The notes: generated from the letters alone by a model not told the origin. A stretch of DNA of 64,000 bases from CAMDPA01 sp965223035 (GCA_965223035.1 OZ244980.1:3224001-3288000), one strand, 5' to 3'. Counted from the first letter of the stretch, positions 43,900 through 53,166 are shown. Program-made: numbers and translations.

Positions 43900-44839
43900 G
43901 CTGGCGCGAGCGGGCCCGGGTCAACGCCGCGAGATCGCGCACCGCGTTGGCCTGCTCCAACACGGCGCGTATCATCTGGCCCAAAACCAAGCAGACCAAG
44001 CCCAGCGCGGTGCAACCCAAGCTCAGCTGTACCGCAGCGAGATCGGAGGCAAGACGGAGGTTTGCGGCAAGCATGGCTGGTGTAATGAAGGCGATCGGCA
44101 CCAATCCCGCGCCGAGAAACGCAAGAGCAACGCCCACCCAGGTGATCACGCGTCCCAATGCGCGACCTGCACGATAATCATCGGTGACAGGTGGGAGCTC
44201 GACCTGGCGGTGATGTCTACGATCGCGCTCGGCCTCCAAGCCGGAGTCGACCAGGGATGGCGAGTTGAGAGTCGGTGTCAGTTTGGCGTGCCGGTCGGCT
44301 GCGGGCGGGCTCGGGGCCGCGGGTATTCCGATTGGCAGCTGAAGACCGGCCACAGCTTGCTCCACCTGGCCCAACTCGCGATCGGCGCTTGGCAACGGCG
44401 GCTTGACGTCGCCTTGAGGAACCTGCGGCTGGGCCGGGATCGCCGACTTCGGCAGCGGCGGCGGCACGGGCCGCTCATTGTCCCGCGTGGGCAGCTCTGG
44501 CTGAGCCGACGCCTGGCTGGGCGCGGCTGGCCGCTCAGCTGAAGGCGGCGGCATCACCGGCCGCAGCATGATCGGCTCAGCCGGGACCTCATCGACAGCC
44601 TCGTTTCGAGCGGCGCCGGTTGGGCCAAGCCGCGCTAAGCCGTCCGAGGCCTCGATCGCTTCAGGCGTACCCGCATAATAGGCCAGCACGTGTCGATAAA
44701 ACTGGGTTGCAGACCCGGTTCGTCCCTCAGCCTCGGCGCGGCGCCCTGCCTCAAGCACCTCTGCGGGCAAGAATTTTGGACGCGATTGGACAGTCACCCT
44801 ATCCCTCACACGCAAACGATCGGTGGACAAACATATCAC
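43895..44839 (-). CDS. Hypothetical membrane protein with proline-rich middle
   Basis: This protein of up to 314 residues has a short N-terminal helical part (PKFLPAEVLEAGRRAEAEGR, FYRHVLAYYAGTPEA, resembling a single TPR-like helix pair), a long Pro/Ala-rich linker (about 85-185) and two C-terminal membrane helices (VITWVGVALAFLGAGLVPIAF and LSLGCTALGLVCLVLG). I do not recognise the family. Its TAG stop lies in the terminal bases of a family A repeat. The start is uncertain; a GTG 15 codons in is possible. Confidence 0.65.
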   Translation of the reverse strand: MICLSTDRLRVRDRVTVQSRPKFLPAEVLEAGRRAEAEGRTGSATQFYRHVLAYYAGTPEAIEASDGLARLGPTGAARNEAVDEVPAEPIMLRPVMPPPSAERPAAPSQASAQPELPTRDNERPVPPPLPKSAIPAQPQVPQGDVKPPLPSADRELGQVEQAVAGLQLPIGIPAAPSPPAADRHAKLTPTLNSPSLVDSGLEAERDRRHHRQVELPPVTDDYRAGRALGRVITWVGVALAFLGAGLVPIAFITPAMLAANLRLASDLAAVQLSLGCTALGLVCLVLGQMIRAVLEQANAVRDLAALTRARSRQH

Positions 44840-44854
44840 AACTCTTGATATTTG

Positions 44855-45598
44855 TCAGCCATCAGATGAACCGGTGCGAACCGGCAGAACTCTGCGCCCG
44901 CTCCAGGCCTCGACCGCGACCAAGTCGTCGGCGTGGTCGACGTCGGCCAGCACATCGGCCAGGGCCACGCGGTGTCGGCCCAAGCTGGCCAGGACATCCG
45001 CCAGCGCGTTCTGGGTCGACCATCTGATGGTGCCATGAAAGAGCCGAAAGGTCCGGGGGGAGCGGCGCACACCCACCAGCCAGAACCCACCATCTTTAGC
45101 CGGCCCGAATACCGCATCGCTGCCATCCAAAGCAGCGAAGGCCGCAGCCAGATGGCGCCCCTCGAGCGCGGGAATGTCGCTCCCGACGACAAGGATTGGG
45201 CCGCAACCGGCGCTCGCCAAGCACGCTTGCATCTTATGGCCCAGGTCGCCGCGACTTTGCGCGATACGCGGCAGGCTCGGGTCCCAAAACCGGGCACCCA
45301 GCGCGGTCTGCGGCGCAATCGCCAGCCACGTCCGCCATCGCCGATCGCCGGCGACGCGGCCGATCACCGCGGCGGCGACATGGCGGTAGAATTGGCTGGC
45401 GCGAACGACACCAACCTGTTTCGCCAGCCTCGCCTTCACCGTGCCGGCGCGCGGCGCCTTGACCATGATCACCACCGTACGGGTGACACGATTGGCCGGG
45501 CGGCCGAGCGATGGTGAGAGCGCAACCGGCCGTTGGCGCGTCGCCCAGATGCCAGGTCGCGCCTCCCGGCGTCCTCCGTGTTGCATCCAAAGGTCCAC
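44855..45598 (-). CDS. DUF2064 / TIGR04282-type glycosyltransferase
   Basis: This protein (up to 247 residues) resembles the TIGR04282 family: VVIMVKAPRAGTVKARLAKQVG at the nucleotide-binding start, ILVVGSDIPALEGRHL with the metal-binding Asp, and AVFGPAKDGGFWLVGVR. The family usually pairs with a TIGR04283 glycosyltransferase, found here at 46932. Some members have been linked to arsenosugar synthesis, which is not shown here. The true start may be later than 45598, near the VVIMVK strand. Confidence 0.85.
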   Translation of the reverse strand: MDLWMQHGGRREARPGIWATRQRPVALSPSLGRPANRVTRTVVIMVKAPRAGTVKARLAKQVGVVRASQFYRHVAAAVIGRVAGDRRWRTWLAIAPQTALGARFWDPSLPRIAQSRGDLGHKMQACLASAGCGPILVVGSDIPALEGRHLAAAFAALDGSDAVFGPAKDGGFWLVGVRRSPRTFRLFHGTIRWSTQNALADVLASLGRHRVALADVLADVDHADDLVAVEAWSGRRVLPVRTGSSDG

Positions 45599-45631
45599 GT
45601 GATGTCACGCCAAAGCGGTCGATTGGGCCGG

Positions 45632-45695
45632 CTAGAGCAACCTGCCTTAAATCGGAACCGGCTTTGCGGTTCCGATTTAAGGCGCGATGATCTAG
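45632..45695. repeat. Family A palindromic repeat (A1 unit)
   Basis: TAGAGCAACCT, then GCCTTAAATCGGAACCG / CGGTTCCGATTTAAGGC with a 5-base loop, then GCGATGATCTAGA. Nearly identical to the copies at 49090-49160 and 58483. Confidence 0.88.
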
Positions 45696-45926
45696 ATCGG
45701 CCTTGACCGAACTCTTGGTGCTGCTTGTCCACCATGCGGCCGTCTCGGGCAATCGGCATTTTTGTGCGCAGGCAAGGTATGGTAATGGCAGCAGCCGCAT
45801 CTCAGCTAGCTGGCCATCGTCGGGGCGTCGGCCATCGCGTCATCGCATCACCTGGAGGGTGAGCCCACCGCGGATGGCGGGGGCCATGATCTTGGTGGAG
45901 CACCCATCAGATACGGGAATTGCGCC

Positions 45927-46901
45927 TTGACCCAGACCTTGTTGCAGCTCGCAGGCGGCCTCGTCTTGCTGTTGTTCGGTGCCGAATATTTGGTGCGTGG
46001 CGCGGTGTCCATCGCGCGCAGCCTGCGCGTCTCGCCGATGGTGATCGGGCTCACCATCGTCGCTTACGGGACGACCGCGCCGGAGCTGGTGGTCAGCCTG
46101 CAAGCGGCGTTCGAAGGCGCGCCGGGCATTGCGGTAGGCAATGTCGTTGGATCGAACATCGCCAATATCTTGCTGATCCTGGGGGCCTCGGCCGTCATCT
46201 TTCCGATCGTCGTCAAACCGCAAACTCTTTATCGCGACTCCGCGGTCATGCTCGGCTCAGCCTTGCTGTTCACCGCCTTGGCGCTGTCGGGAACGTTCAT
46301 GCGCTGGCAAGGCGCCTTGATGTTCACCACGCTGGTGGTGTTTTCCATCTACGCCGTTTTGACCGAGCGACGCCAAGGCGTCACGGAGGGGCCGGGAGAG
46401 TTGGCGGAGGAGTTCGAGGATGCGCCGCACTCGGTCTGGCTGGCCGTTTTGTCGATCGTCGGCGGCGTCGCCGCGGTCGTCATCGGTGCCCGCATGCTGG
46501 TCGCCTCGGCCATCGTGATCGCGCGCAGCATCGGCGTTGGCGATGAAGTGATCGGGCTGACAATCGTGGCGGTGGGGACATCCTTGCCGGAGCTGGCAAC
46601 AGCGGTGGTGGCCGCCTACCGCGGGCACTCGGATGTCGCGGTCGGCAATGTGATGGGGGCCAATATCTATAACCTTTTGGCGATCATCGGCCTGGTTTCC
46701 GTCGTCAAACCGATCGACGTGCCTGACCAGATCATGCTGTTCGATCTGTGGTTCATGCTCGCCATCAGCGTCGTCATGATCCTTGCGCTGCTGCTCAACA
46801 AAGGCATTTCGAGGCGGCTCGGCGTCGCGTTCTTGCTGACCTTTGCCGGCTACACGGCACTTCAGTATTACGGCGTCGGCGCGCTGTTCTGGTCGCTGTA
46901 G
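45927..46901 (+). CDS. Calcium/sodium antiporter
   Basis: This 324-residue inner-membrane protein of the CaCA superfamily has two inverted halves, each with the alpha-repeat: TIVAYGTTAPELVVSLQAA with GNVVGSNIANILLILG in the first, and TIVAVGTSLPELATAVVAA with GNVMGANIYNLLAIIG in the second. The acidic residues for Ca2+/Na+ are present. The loop between halves is short and acidic (EGPGELAEEFEDAP). A TTG start is used. Confidence 0.94.
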   Translation: MTQTLLQLAGGLVLLLFGAEYLVRGAVSIARSLRVSPMVIGLTIVAYGTTAPELVVSLQAAFEGAPGIAVGNVVGSNIANILLILGASAVIFPIVVKPQTLYRDSAVMLGSALLFTALALSGTFMRWQGALMFTTLVVFSIYAVLTERRQGVTEGPGELAEEFEDAPHSVWLAVLSIVGGVAAVVIGARMLVASAIVIARSIGVGDEVIGLTIVAVGTSLPELATAVVAAYRGHSDVAVGNVMGANIYNLLAIIGLVSVVKPIDVPDQIMLFDLWFMLAISVVMILALLLNKGISRRLGVAFLLTFAGYTALQYYGVGALFWSL

Positions 46902-46931
46902 CCGGCCGATAAAACCCAGGTTCCGGCAACC

Positions 46932-47696
46932 TCAGATCGGAGGCCGGTGCCGGCGTGTCGACGGCTGCGCAGGTTCAGCGCCGGGATGGGCGCCGGGGCG
47001 CGCACCGTAGTAGACGCGTTCGAGCGTGGGCATCGCAACACCCAGGTGAAACAGCGACAAGCATGTGAGGTTGCGGGCGATGCGCATCATATAGCCGTCC
47101 CGCTGGTATCGGCTCGCGCTCGTGAGTGCGGCGGCGGGCAGGATCGACATCCGACGACGTCCCAAGCGCCGAACAAGATCCACATCCTCCATCAGCGCGA
47201 TCGAGCGATAACCGCCGATCTGATCATAGAATTGGCGCGAAATCAGCAAGCCCTGATCGCCGTAGGGCAGGCGCAACAGCGAACAGCGCAGCGCCACACC
47301 GGCTTCTATCACCCGCGGCATGATGCCAGACGCTTCGAGACGATAGCGAAAAGCCGCCGCCGCTTGCGGTTGTTCGCCCCGATCCACAGATCCCATGAAG
47401 GCCAACGCTTCATGGTCCCAACCGTGCTCCAGGACGGTATCGGCATGCAAGAACAGCAGCCAAGACTGGCGCGCCTTGGCCGCCCCAGCGGCGAGTTGTT
47501 GGCCCCGTCCGCGCTCGTCACAGAGCACCACATCCGCGCCGGCGTCTTCGGCGATCGCTAGGGTTCGATCGCTCGAGCCGCCGTCGACGACGATCACCTG
47601 CCGTACGGTTCCGTCGATCGCCGCGGTGACCAACGCCGCCAGGGTCGGACCAAGGCCGGCTTGCGCATTGAGCGTTGGGATAATGACGCTGATCAT
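46932..47696 (-). CDS. TIGR04283-type family 2 glycosyltransferase
   Basis: This 254-residue GT-A protein begins MISVIIPTLNAQAG and has QVIVVDGGSSDRTLAIAE, LLFLHADTVLEHGW (DxD-like) and LMEDVDLVRRLGRR. These are the TIGR04283 features. It partners the TIGR04282-like gene at 44855; the antiporter gene lies between them on the opposite strand. The product is unknown. Confidence 0.9.
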   Translation of the reverse strand: MISVIIPTLNAQAGLGPTLAALVTAAIDGTVRQVIVVDGGSSDRTLAIAEDAGADVVLCDERGRGQQLAAGAAKARQSWLLFLHADTVLEHGWDHEALAFMGSVDRGEQPQAAAAFRYRLEASGIMPRVIEAGVALRCSLLRLPYGDQGLLISRQFYDQIGGYRSIALMEDVDLVRRLGRRRMSILPAAALTSASRYQRDGYMMRIARNLTCLSLFHLGVAMPTLERVYYGARPGAHPGAEPAQPSTRRHRPPI

Positions 47697-47767
47697 GGCA
47701 GCTGTTTAAGCGGGGTCATCCCGAACCGCCAGCGTTGCCGGCCAGCCCCGAGCTTATTTCCCTATTT

Positions 47768-47792
47768 GTTCTTGTAATGTACTTTTTTGTTC
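47768..47792. promoter_or_regulatory. Possible LexA-type box upstream of the radical SAM gene
   Basis: GTTC at 47768-47771, seven bases, then GTAC at 47779-47782 match the alphaproteobacterial LexA site GTTC-N7-GTTC with one change; a further GTTC stands at 47789. It lies in an AT-rich stretch 38-62 bases before the ATG of the radical SAM gene. Weak evidence: one mismatch in the only defined bases. Confidence 0.3.
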
Positions 47793-47829
47793 TGTATGTA
47801 GTGGTGTGTCGTGGCATAGGGCAAGAACC

Positions 47830-48954
47830 ATGAGCACCGATGGCAGGAATGATCGGATCGCTGGGCGTGCTATAGGAGAGCTGATCCCCGACCTCCGGCG
47901 CCGCGGACGCGGTGCGCGCAGTAATGCCGCGGGTCGCTTCGACATCCAAACGGTGGCGGCGGTCGACGATGGCTGGGGCAGCATCGACGGCTTGGAACCA
48001 CTGAAGACGACGGTTCGCAGGGAATTGGCTCGGGCGATCATCGCCCGCAACGACAGCCCGGATATCAGCTTCGATCAATCCATCAATCCTTACCGGGGGT
48101 GCGAGCACGGCTGTAGCTATTGTTACGCGCGGCCGACACATGCCTTTCTTGGGCACTCGCCAGGCCTTGACTTCGAGGCTTTGTTGTATGCCAAAACCAA
48201 CGCCGCTGCGCTGTTGCGCGGTGAGCTGTCGCGTCCGCGCTACCGGCCACGCTGCATCGCACTGGGCACCGTCACCGATGCTTATCAGCCGATCGAGCGA
48301 TACTACCGGATCACGCGTGAGCTGTTGGAGGTGTTGGTGGCGTACCGCCATCCGGCTGGGATCGTCACGAAATCAGCGCTGGTCGAACGCGACCTGGACC
48401 TGCTGCAATGCCTGGCCCGCGACCAGCTGATCAAGGTCGCGATATCGGTGACGACGTTGGACGGTGATTTGGCGCGACGCATGGAGCCGCGCGCATCCAC
48501 CCCTTCGAAACGCTTAGACGCCCTCAGGCGATTGAGTGCGGCCGGGATCCCGACACAGGTGATGGTCGCGCCGATTATACCTGGACTCAACGATAGCGAG
48601 ATTGAGCGCATCCTCGCGGCCGCCGCGGCGGCCGGAGCGCGGGAGGCGGGCTATGTGCTGCTACGGCTGCCGCTGGAGCTGAAGGATCTGTTCCGCGAGT
48701 GGTTGGTCACAGAGTTTCCCGGCCGCGCCAACAAGGTGCTCAAATTGCTGCAAGGGATGCACGGCGGGCAGGACTACAGCACAGCGTTTGGCCGGCGCCA
48801 AACCGGAACCGGTCCGTATGCGGAGCTCATTGCCAGGCGCTTTCGATTGGCGTGTAAGCTTGAGGCTCTCAATGTGCGCCGGCTCACCCTGCGCACGGAC
48901 CTGTTTCGGCGTCCGCCCCAAACCGGCGAACAATTGAACCTGTTCGGCGGGTGA
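47830..48954 (+). CDS. PA0069-family radical SAM protein
   Basis: This 374-residue protein has the radical SAM cluster motif CEHGCSYCYA (CxxxCxxC) after NPYRGCEHG, and the later family segments IALGTVTDAYQPIER, VMVAPIIPGLND and LPLELKDLFREWL. It belongs to the SplB-like PA0069 family, whose function is not established; a role in nucleic-acid repair has been suggested by similarity to spore photoproduct lyase. The ATG at 47830 gives the usual length. The rnhB gene follows after a repeat-filled gap. Confidence 0.9.
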   Translation: MSTDGRNDRIAGRAIGELIPDLRRRGRGARSNAAGRFDIQTVAAVDDGWGSIDGLEPLKTTVRRELARAIIARNDSPDISFDQSINPYRGCEHGCSYCYARPTHAFLGHSPGLDFEALLYAKTNAAALLRGELSRPRYRPRCIALGTVTDAYQPIERYYRITRELLEVLVAYRHPAGIVTKSALVERDLDLLQCLARDQLIKVAISVTTLDGDLARRMEPRASTPSKRLDALRRLSAAGIPTQVMVAPIIPGLNDSEIERILAAAAAAGAREAGYVLLRLPLELKDLFREWLVTEFPGRANKVLKLLQGMHGGQDYSTAFGRRQTGTGPYAELIARRFRLACKLEALNVRRLTLRTDLFRRPPQTGEQLNLFGG

Positions 48955-49050
48955 TGGCACACCGGTCCCGACAGCGGTTGCAGCTGGATCGACATCGACC
49001 GTCATGCCTGTGGCGACCGCACGCCCCGTCGGCGCCCATCGTCGGCCCTC

Positions 49051-49160
49051 GAGCAGAAAGGTCTTCACCACTTTAACGGCGATCATCTTTGCGGCTAGAG
49101 CAACCTGCCTTAAATCGGAACCGGCTTTGCGGTTCCGATTTAAGGCGCAAAGATGATCTA
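49051..49160. repeat. Family A repeat (A2 edge plus A1 unit)
   Basis: A remnant of an A2 edge (GCAGAAAGGTCTTCACCACTT) and the linker leading to GATCATCTTTGC are followed by a full A1 unit with 17 bp arms, ending AAAGATGATCTA. Confidence 0.82.
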
Positions 49161-49249
49161 AGTCGGACGTGCGTTGCCAGCCTGAACGTGTGCGCAACGC
49201 GGGTGTGCCGGCTTTACACCGATCGCCAGCCTTGCCAATTAGATTGTGC

Positions 49250-49355
49250 CCGCCTTGGGCGGATCGGCCTTGCCGACCCACGCCGCCTCGGCCAACACCA
49301 CAAGCGTGCCCTTGGGTGGCCCAGTGGAGGATTATGGCCGGTGGAACGGGATGAT
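49250..49355. repeat. Diverged family B repeat
   Basis: GGGCGGATCGGCCTTGCC and GGGTGGCCCAGTGGAGG plus GGAACGGGATG correspond to the edges and inner arm of other family B copies, read in inverse orientation; pairing is poor. Confidence 0.4.
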
Positions 49356-49384
49356 GACAGTCAACAGCGAACCGCCTAACGCCC

Positions 49385-50038
49385 ATGACACCCCCAACAT
49401 CGAAGGCCGCACGGCCACGACCGTCGTTCGCACGCGAGCGGCATGTCATCGCCGGCGGCGGTGGACCGGTGGCAGGCCTCGATGAGGCAGGCCGTGGTCC
49501 GTGGGCCGGTCCGGTGGTGGCCGCCGCGGTCATCCTTGAGCCCGACCGCCTGCCCGATGGTCTCAACGATTCAAAAGCCCTGAGCGAAGCCAGCCGAAAC
49601 CGGCTCTACGACGCGATCTTTGCGAGCGGCGCAGCGGTCGGGCTCGGCATCGCTGACGTGGCGCGCGTGGACCGGATGAATATCCTGGCAGCAACACTGT
49701 GGGCGATGCGGGAGGCGGTGGCGGCATTGCCGGTGGTGCCGCAAATCGCTTTGGTTGATGGTAACCGTGCGCCACCGCTGACCTGTCAGGTCCAGACGAT
49801 CGTTAGCGGCGACGCCGTGTGCCTGTCGATCGCCGCGGCATCGATCGTGGCCAAAGTCACGCGCGATCGGATCATGATCGAGCTTGGGCGCGCCTTGCCC
49901 GGGTACGGTTTCGAGCGAAACAAAGGTTACGGCACCCGCGAGCATCAAGCCGGCTTGGCTCGCCTCGGTGTGACGGAGCACCACCGACGTTCATTTGGCC
50001 CGGTCCAAGCCGCCCTACGCCACAACGGCACACCATGA
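49385..50038 (+). CDS. rnhB: Ribonuclease HII
   Basis: This 217-residue enzyme removes ribonucleotides from DNA-RNA hybrids. The catalytic acidic residues are in AGLDEAGRGPWAGPVVAAAV and ALVDGNRAPP, with later AAASIVAKVTRDR and GYGFERNKGYGTREHQ. About 30 non-conserved residues precede the core. The pairing of a PA0069-type radical SAM gene with rnhB is common in alphaproteobacteria. Confidence 0.96.
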   Translation: MTPPTSKAARPRPSFARERHVIAGGGGPVAGLDEAGRGPWAGPVVAAAVILEPDRLPDGLNDSKALSEASRNRLYDAIFASGAAVGLGIADVARVDRMNILAATLWAMREAVAALPVVPQIALVDGNRAPPLTCQVQTIVSGDAVCLSIAAASIVAKVTRDRIMIELGRALPGYGFERNKGYGTREHQAGLARLGVTEHHRRSFGPVQAALRHNGTP

Positions 50039-50061
50039 CATTTTGCTATAGCGGTTCAAAG

Positions 50062-50185
50062 TGAGCTGGATCCCTCCCGCTCGCCCGCCATGTGCCTCCA
50101 CTGGGCCAGCCAATGGCAGGCGTGTGGGGGTGGCTGGGCAGCGGGCCGCCGGCGCGGCGATTGCACCTCAGGCGGACATGATCCA
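50062..50185. repeat. Family B palindromic repeat
   Basis: GAGCTGGATCCCTCCCGCTCGCCC, CACTGGGCCAGCC, GGGTGGCTGGGC, GCGGGCC and the tail CACCTCAGGCGGACATGATCC follow the same plan as the copies at 53900 and 54753. It begins 24 bp after the rnhB stop. Confidence 0.7.
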
Positions 50186-50680
50186 GCTGTTCGGGTCTTG
50201 CGTTGGAACCGCGAACACCGATTCAACTCCCGGCATCGATGTGCACCGCTGAAATTTACGGCAATTTTCTGCGCTTTATCGGAATTGGCGCAACTCCGCT
50301 TCGAGACAGGTTGGCCCTGCGTAACATTCAAGCGAGTTTGATCATCCCCGACCGTCGCCTAATGCGACGTCTGATCCGCATCGATCGTTTTTCGATAATG
50401 TCTATAATGGCTGCTTAAACGCTGCTCCGCTGTGCGCATATCTGCGGCAATTCCAGATATGGTTTGCGCTGCGGCGTACCAGCGCCATTGGTATTTGGGA
50501 GATTTCCCCGAGGATTCAACGATGGACGCAATGGAAACGAAGGGATCGGACTCAGTGAAATAATTGACGATTCCGGTGTGGGGACAACGCTGCTTCGACA
50601 ACATAACCGGCCTCCCGCTCGCAACCGAACCCGTTGCTTTATCACTTCGGTGTGGCAACTAGTCTTAAGGTTTTACCTGT

Positions 50681-50695
50681 TGTCACGTTGTGACA
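50681..50695. promoter_or_regulatory. Perfect palindrome upstream of the aldehyde dehydrogenase gene
   Basis: TGTCAC, three bases, GTGACA form a perfect inverted repeat about 220 bp before the ATG. It could bind a dimeric regulator; no regulator gene is adjacent. Confidence 0.4.
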
Positions 50696-50913
50696 CACTA
50701 ACATATGAACCATGTGCATGACCAGCCTGCGACACGTCTTTGAAATTTGCTGTGGACAGGTAACCAACCTATTCCGCAACGCGTACGATTTGCTCGCTTT
50801 AACAGCTGCAACCGTTTGGTTTGCACCCTCCCCGAGGGCGATTTGGAGCTAATCAACTCTTTAGAAATTTGTTCTCGCCGCCCGCAGTCCAACAAACTGC
50901 CTTTCGGAAAACC

Positions 50914-52458
50914 ATGATGCCACAACAATCGAATACCCCGCCGTCGATCGATGCCGAAATGCGCGCCGTGTTAAGCCGCCTGGGAGTCGGTGCTGACAGG
51001 CTCGCCGATCGCGGGCTGACGGCGCGCTCGCCGATCACTGGGGAGCGCATCGGGCAGGTTTGGGGGGCGATGCCAGAAGCGGTGAGCGAAGTCGTGGATC
51101 GGTCGGCGAACGCGTTTCGAACCTGGCGTGACGTTCCAGCGCCGCAACGCGGCGAATTGGTCCGGCTGCTCGGCGAAGAATTGCGCGCGGCCAAGGCCGA
51201 CCTCGGCCGGCTGGTGACCTTGGAGGCCGGAAAGATCGTGTCGGAGGGCCTCGGCGAGGTCCAAGAGATGATCGATATCTGCGATTTTGCGGTCGGCCTG
51301 TCGCGCCAACTGTATGGACGGACCATCGCCACGGAACGGCCGATGCATCGCATGATGGAGACGTGGCACCCGCTGGGACCCGTGGCGGTCATCACCTCCT
51401 TCAACTTTCCGGTCGCCGTGTGGGCCTGGAACACGGCAATCGCCATCGTGTGCGGAAATCCCGTGATCTGGAAACCCTCGGACAAGACCCCGCTCACCGC
51501 GCTGGCAACCACGGCGCTGTTTAACAAGGCCGCGCAGCGGTTCGGGGCGGCGCCGGATAATCTGTGTCAGCTGCTGCCGGGCGACCGCGAGGTCGGTCAG
51601 GCCCTCGCCGGGGATCGGCGGATACCCCTGGTCTCGGCCACGGGATCGACCGCCATGGGCCGCGCCGTCGCCAGCGTCGTCGCCCAACGGCTGGGCCGGT
51701 CGCTGCTCGAGCTGGGCGGCAACAACGCCGCCATCGTCTCGCCCACAGCCGACCTTGACCTCACGCTGCGCGCCGTCGCCTTCTCCGCGATCGGCACGGC
51801 CGGCCAGCGCTGTACGACGCTGCGCCGTCTGATCGTTCATCAGGATATCGCCGCAACATTGATCGGTCGGTTGACGACGGTCTACGGCTCGGTGGCGATC
51901 GGTGACCCTAGGCAACCCGACACGCTGGTCGGCCCGCTGATCGATCGGGCCGCCTATGACGCCATGATGCACGCCTTGGAAGTCGCCCGGGGTCAGGGTG
52001 CCAGCGTGGTCGGCGGCGACCGGGTCTTGGCGGAGCACTGGCCCGAGGCCTACTACGTGTCGCCGGCGCTGGTGGACATGCCAAAGCCGCTTGAGATTGC
52101 GCGCCAAGAAACGTTCGCGCCGATCCTCTACTGCCAGAGCTACCAGACGTTGGAGCAGGCGATCGCGCTCCATAATGATGTGCCGCAGGGCTTGGCCTCA
52201 TCGATCTTCACGCGAGATGTCAGCGAAGCGGAGATCTTCATGTCAGCTGCCGGTTCCGACTGCGGCATCGTCAATGTCAACATCGGTCCATCCGGGGCGG
52301 AGATCGGCGGCGCGTTCGGCGGGGAGAAGGACACCGGCGGTGGACGCGAATCCGGCTCCGATGCCTGGAGGACATATATGCGCCGCGCCACCAACACCAT
52401 CAATTACGGTTCATCGCTGCCGTTAGCGCAGGGCGTGAGGTTCGATGTCGAGGGCTGA
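50914..52458 (+). CDS. Aminoadipate-semialdehyde (piperideine-6-carboxylate) dehydrogenase-type ALDH
   Basis: This 514-residue aldehyde dehydrogenase has the NAD-binding segment VAVITSFNFPVAVWAWNTA, catalytic Glu region LLELGGNNAAIV and catalytic Cys in AGQRCTTLRRLIVH. The GxCGGEKDTGGGRESGSDAW-like C-terminal stretch (GGEKDTGGGRESGSDAWRTY) is characteristic of the ALDH7A1/AmaB group, which oxidises aminoadipate semialdehyde in lysine breakdown. The start is ATG 50914 (or 50917). Confidence 0.88.
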   Translation: MMPQQSNTPPSIDAEMRAVLSRLGVGADRLADRGLTARSPITGERIGQVWGAMPEAVSEVVDRSANAFRTWRDVPAPQRGELVRLLGEELRAAKADLGRLVTLEAGKIVSEGLGEVQEMIDICDFAVGLSRQLYGRTIATERPMHRMMETWHPLGPVAVITSFNFPVAVWAWNTAIAIVCGNPVIWKPSDKTPLTALATTALFNKAAQRFGAAPDNLCQLLPGDREVGQALAGDRRIPLVSATGSTAMGRAVASVVAQRLGRSLLELGGNNAAIVSPTADLDLTLRAVAFSAIGTAGQRCTTLRRLIVHQDIAATLIGRLTTVYGSVAIGDPRQPDTLVGPLIDRAAYDAMMHALEVARGQGASVVGGDRVLAEHWPEAYYVSPALVDMPKPLEIARQETFAPILYCQSYQTLEQAIALHNDVPQGLASSIFTRDVSEAEIFMSAAGSDCGIVNVNIGPSGAEIGGAFGGEKDTGGGRESGSDAWRTYMRRATNTINYGSSLPLAQGVRFDVEG

Positions 52459-52483
52459 ACGACGGAGCCAGGCACGCCGGCAA

Positions 52484-52550
52484 GGCTAGATCATCATGCG
52501 ATTTCGTGGCCCAGTGGAGAAACCGGGCGGGCGAGCGGGATAGCTTCCGC
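52484..52550. repeat. Partial repeat (A edge plus half of B)
   Basis: CTAGATCATCATGCG resembles the outer flank of repeat A, and GTGGCCCAGTGGAG, GGGCGGGCGAGCGGGATAGCTTCC the right half of repeat B. It sits 26 bp after the dehydrogenase stop. Confidence 0.5.
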
Positions 52551-52577
52551 GCACTGAGAAAAGCGATAGCCGACGGC

Positions 52578-53027
52578 TTAACCTTCCAGCACCCAAACGC
52601 CGGTGGTATCCCGACAGGCAATGCCTTCCATCTTCCGCACATAGGTCCCGGAGCGCAGCTGCATCTGCAAATGCCGGCAGGTCCGACCTTGGCTGTCGCG
52701 GAACGTATTGGTCATATGAATGGCGCCGCTTAACCGGCCCTGGCCATGGCCCCAGACATAGGTTACCCCGTCGCCGACCTCGCTCAGCGCAACCGCGACG
52801 GCACGAAGCGCCGCGATCTCATCGCCGGATTTGATGGCGGCCCGCATCGCAGGCACCTTGCTCAACCAGGCCGGCGGCGCCGGGCGCGACGACGAGCGGC
52901 AAGCCGTGGCGGCATCGGAACGATCACAGGCCCAGGCCCCGCCCGCCGATGCCATCACCCCTGCGATGAAGATGTGGCCGGCGCCAATAATCGCGAAAAG
53001 CTTGGTAATCGAAATCAACTTTGACAT
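52578..53027 (-). CDS. Small secreted RT0821/Lpp0805-like surface protein
   Basis: This 149-residue protein has a signal peptide (KLFAIIGAGHIFIAGVMASAGGAWA) and a C-terminal domain with SGAIHMTNTFRDSQGRTCRHLQ and KMEGIACRDTTGVWVLEG, the pattern of the RT0821/Lpp0805 (17 kDa-antigen-like) surface proteins. Two or four cysteines may form disulfides in the periplasm. The ATG is placed at the start of the signal peptide. It is divergent from pdxH. Confidence 0.75.
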   Translation of the reverse strand: MSKLISITKLFAIIGAGHIFIAGVMASAGGAWACDRSDAATACRSSSRPAPPAWLSKVPAMRAAIKSGDEIAALRAVAVALSEVGDGVTYVWGHGQGRLSGAIHMTNTFRDSQGRTCRHLQMQLRSGTYVRKMEGIACRDTTGVWVLEG

Positions 53028-53166
53028 CGTACAAACTCGACCTAAGTGTGATTCGAACACGGTCCATCCGACCGACCAGCACACATTGGCACGGACTGGT
53101 TAAACAGCTCTCAACGGCCGTGCCAATCTTGCACCCTTAAGTTGTATGAGAATTTGTGAGCCACCG

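Larger units (their letters stand above)
48955..49384. other. Intergenic region with repeats A and B
   Basis: Almost all of this gap between the radical SAM gene and rnhB is covered by a family A copy with linker (49051-49160) and a diverged family B copy (about 49250-49355). No gene or RNA supported. Confidence 0.6.
50039..50913. other. Intergenic region with repeat B and a 15 bp palindrome
   Basis: This 875 bp gap starts with a family B copy (50062-50185) and contains a perfect 15 bp palindrome at 50681-50695. Frames at 50203-50418 and 50464-50721 have no ribosome binding site or family features. The last 200 bp must hold the promoter of the aldehyde dehydrogenase gene. Confidence 0.55.

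Noticed and set aside
50203..50721. Two short genes before the aldehyde dehydrogenase
   Set aside because: No ribosome binding site, amino-acid composition like random GC-rich frames, and overlap with opposite-strand frames.
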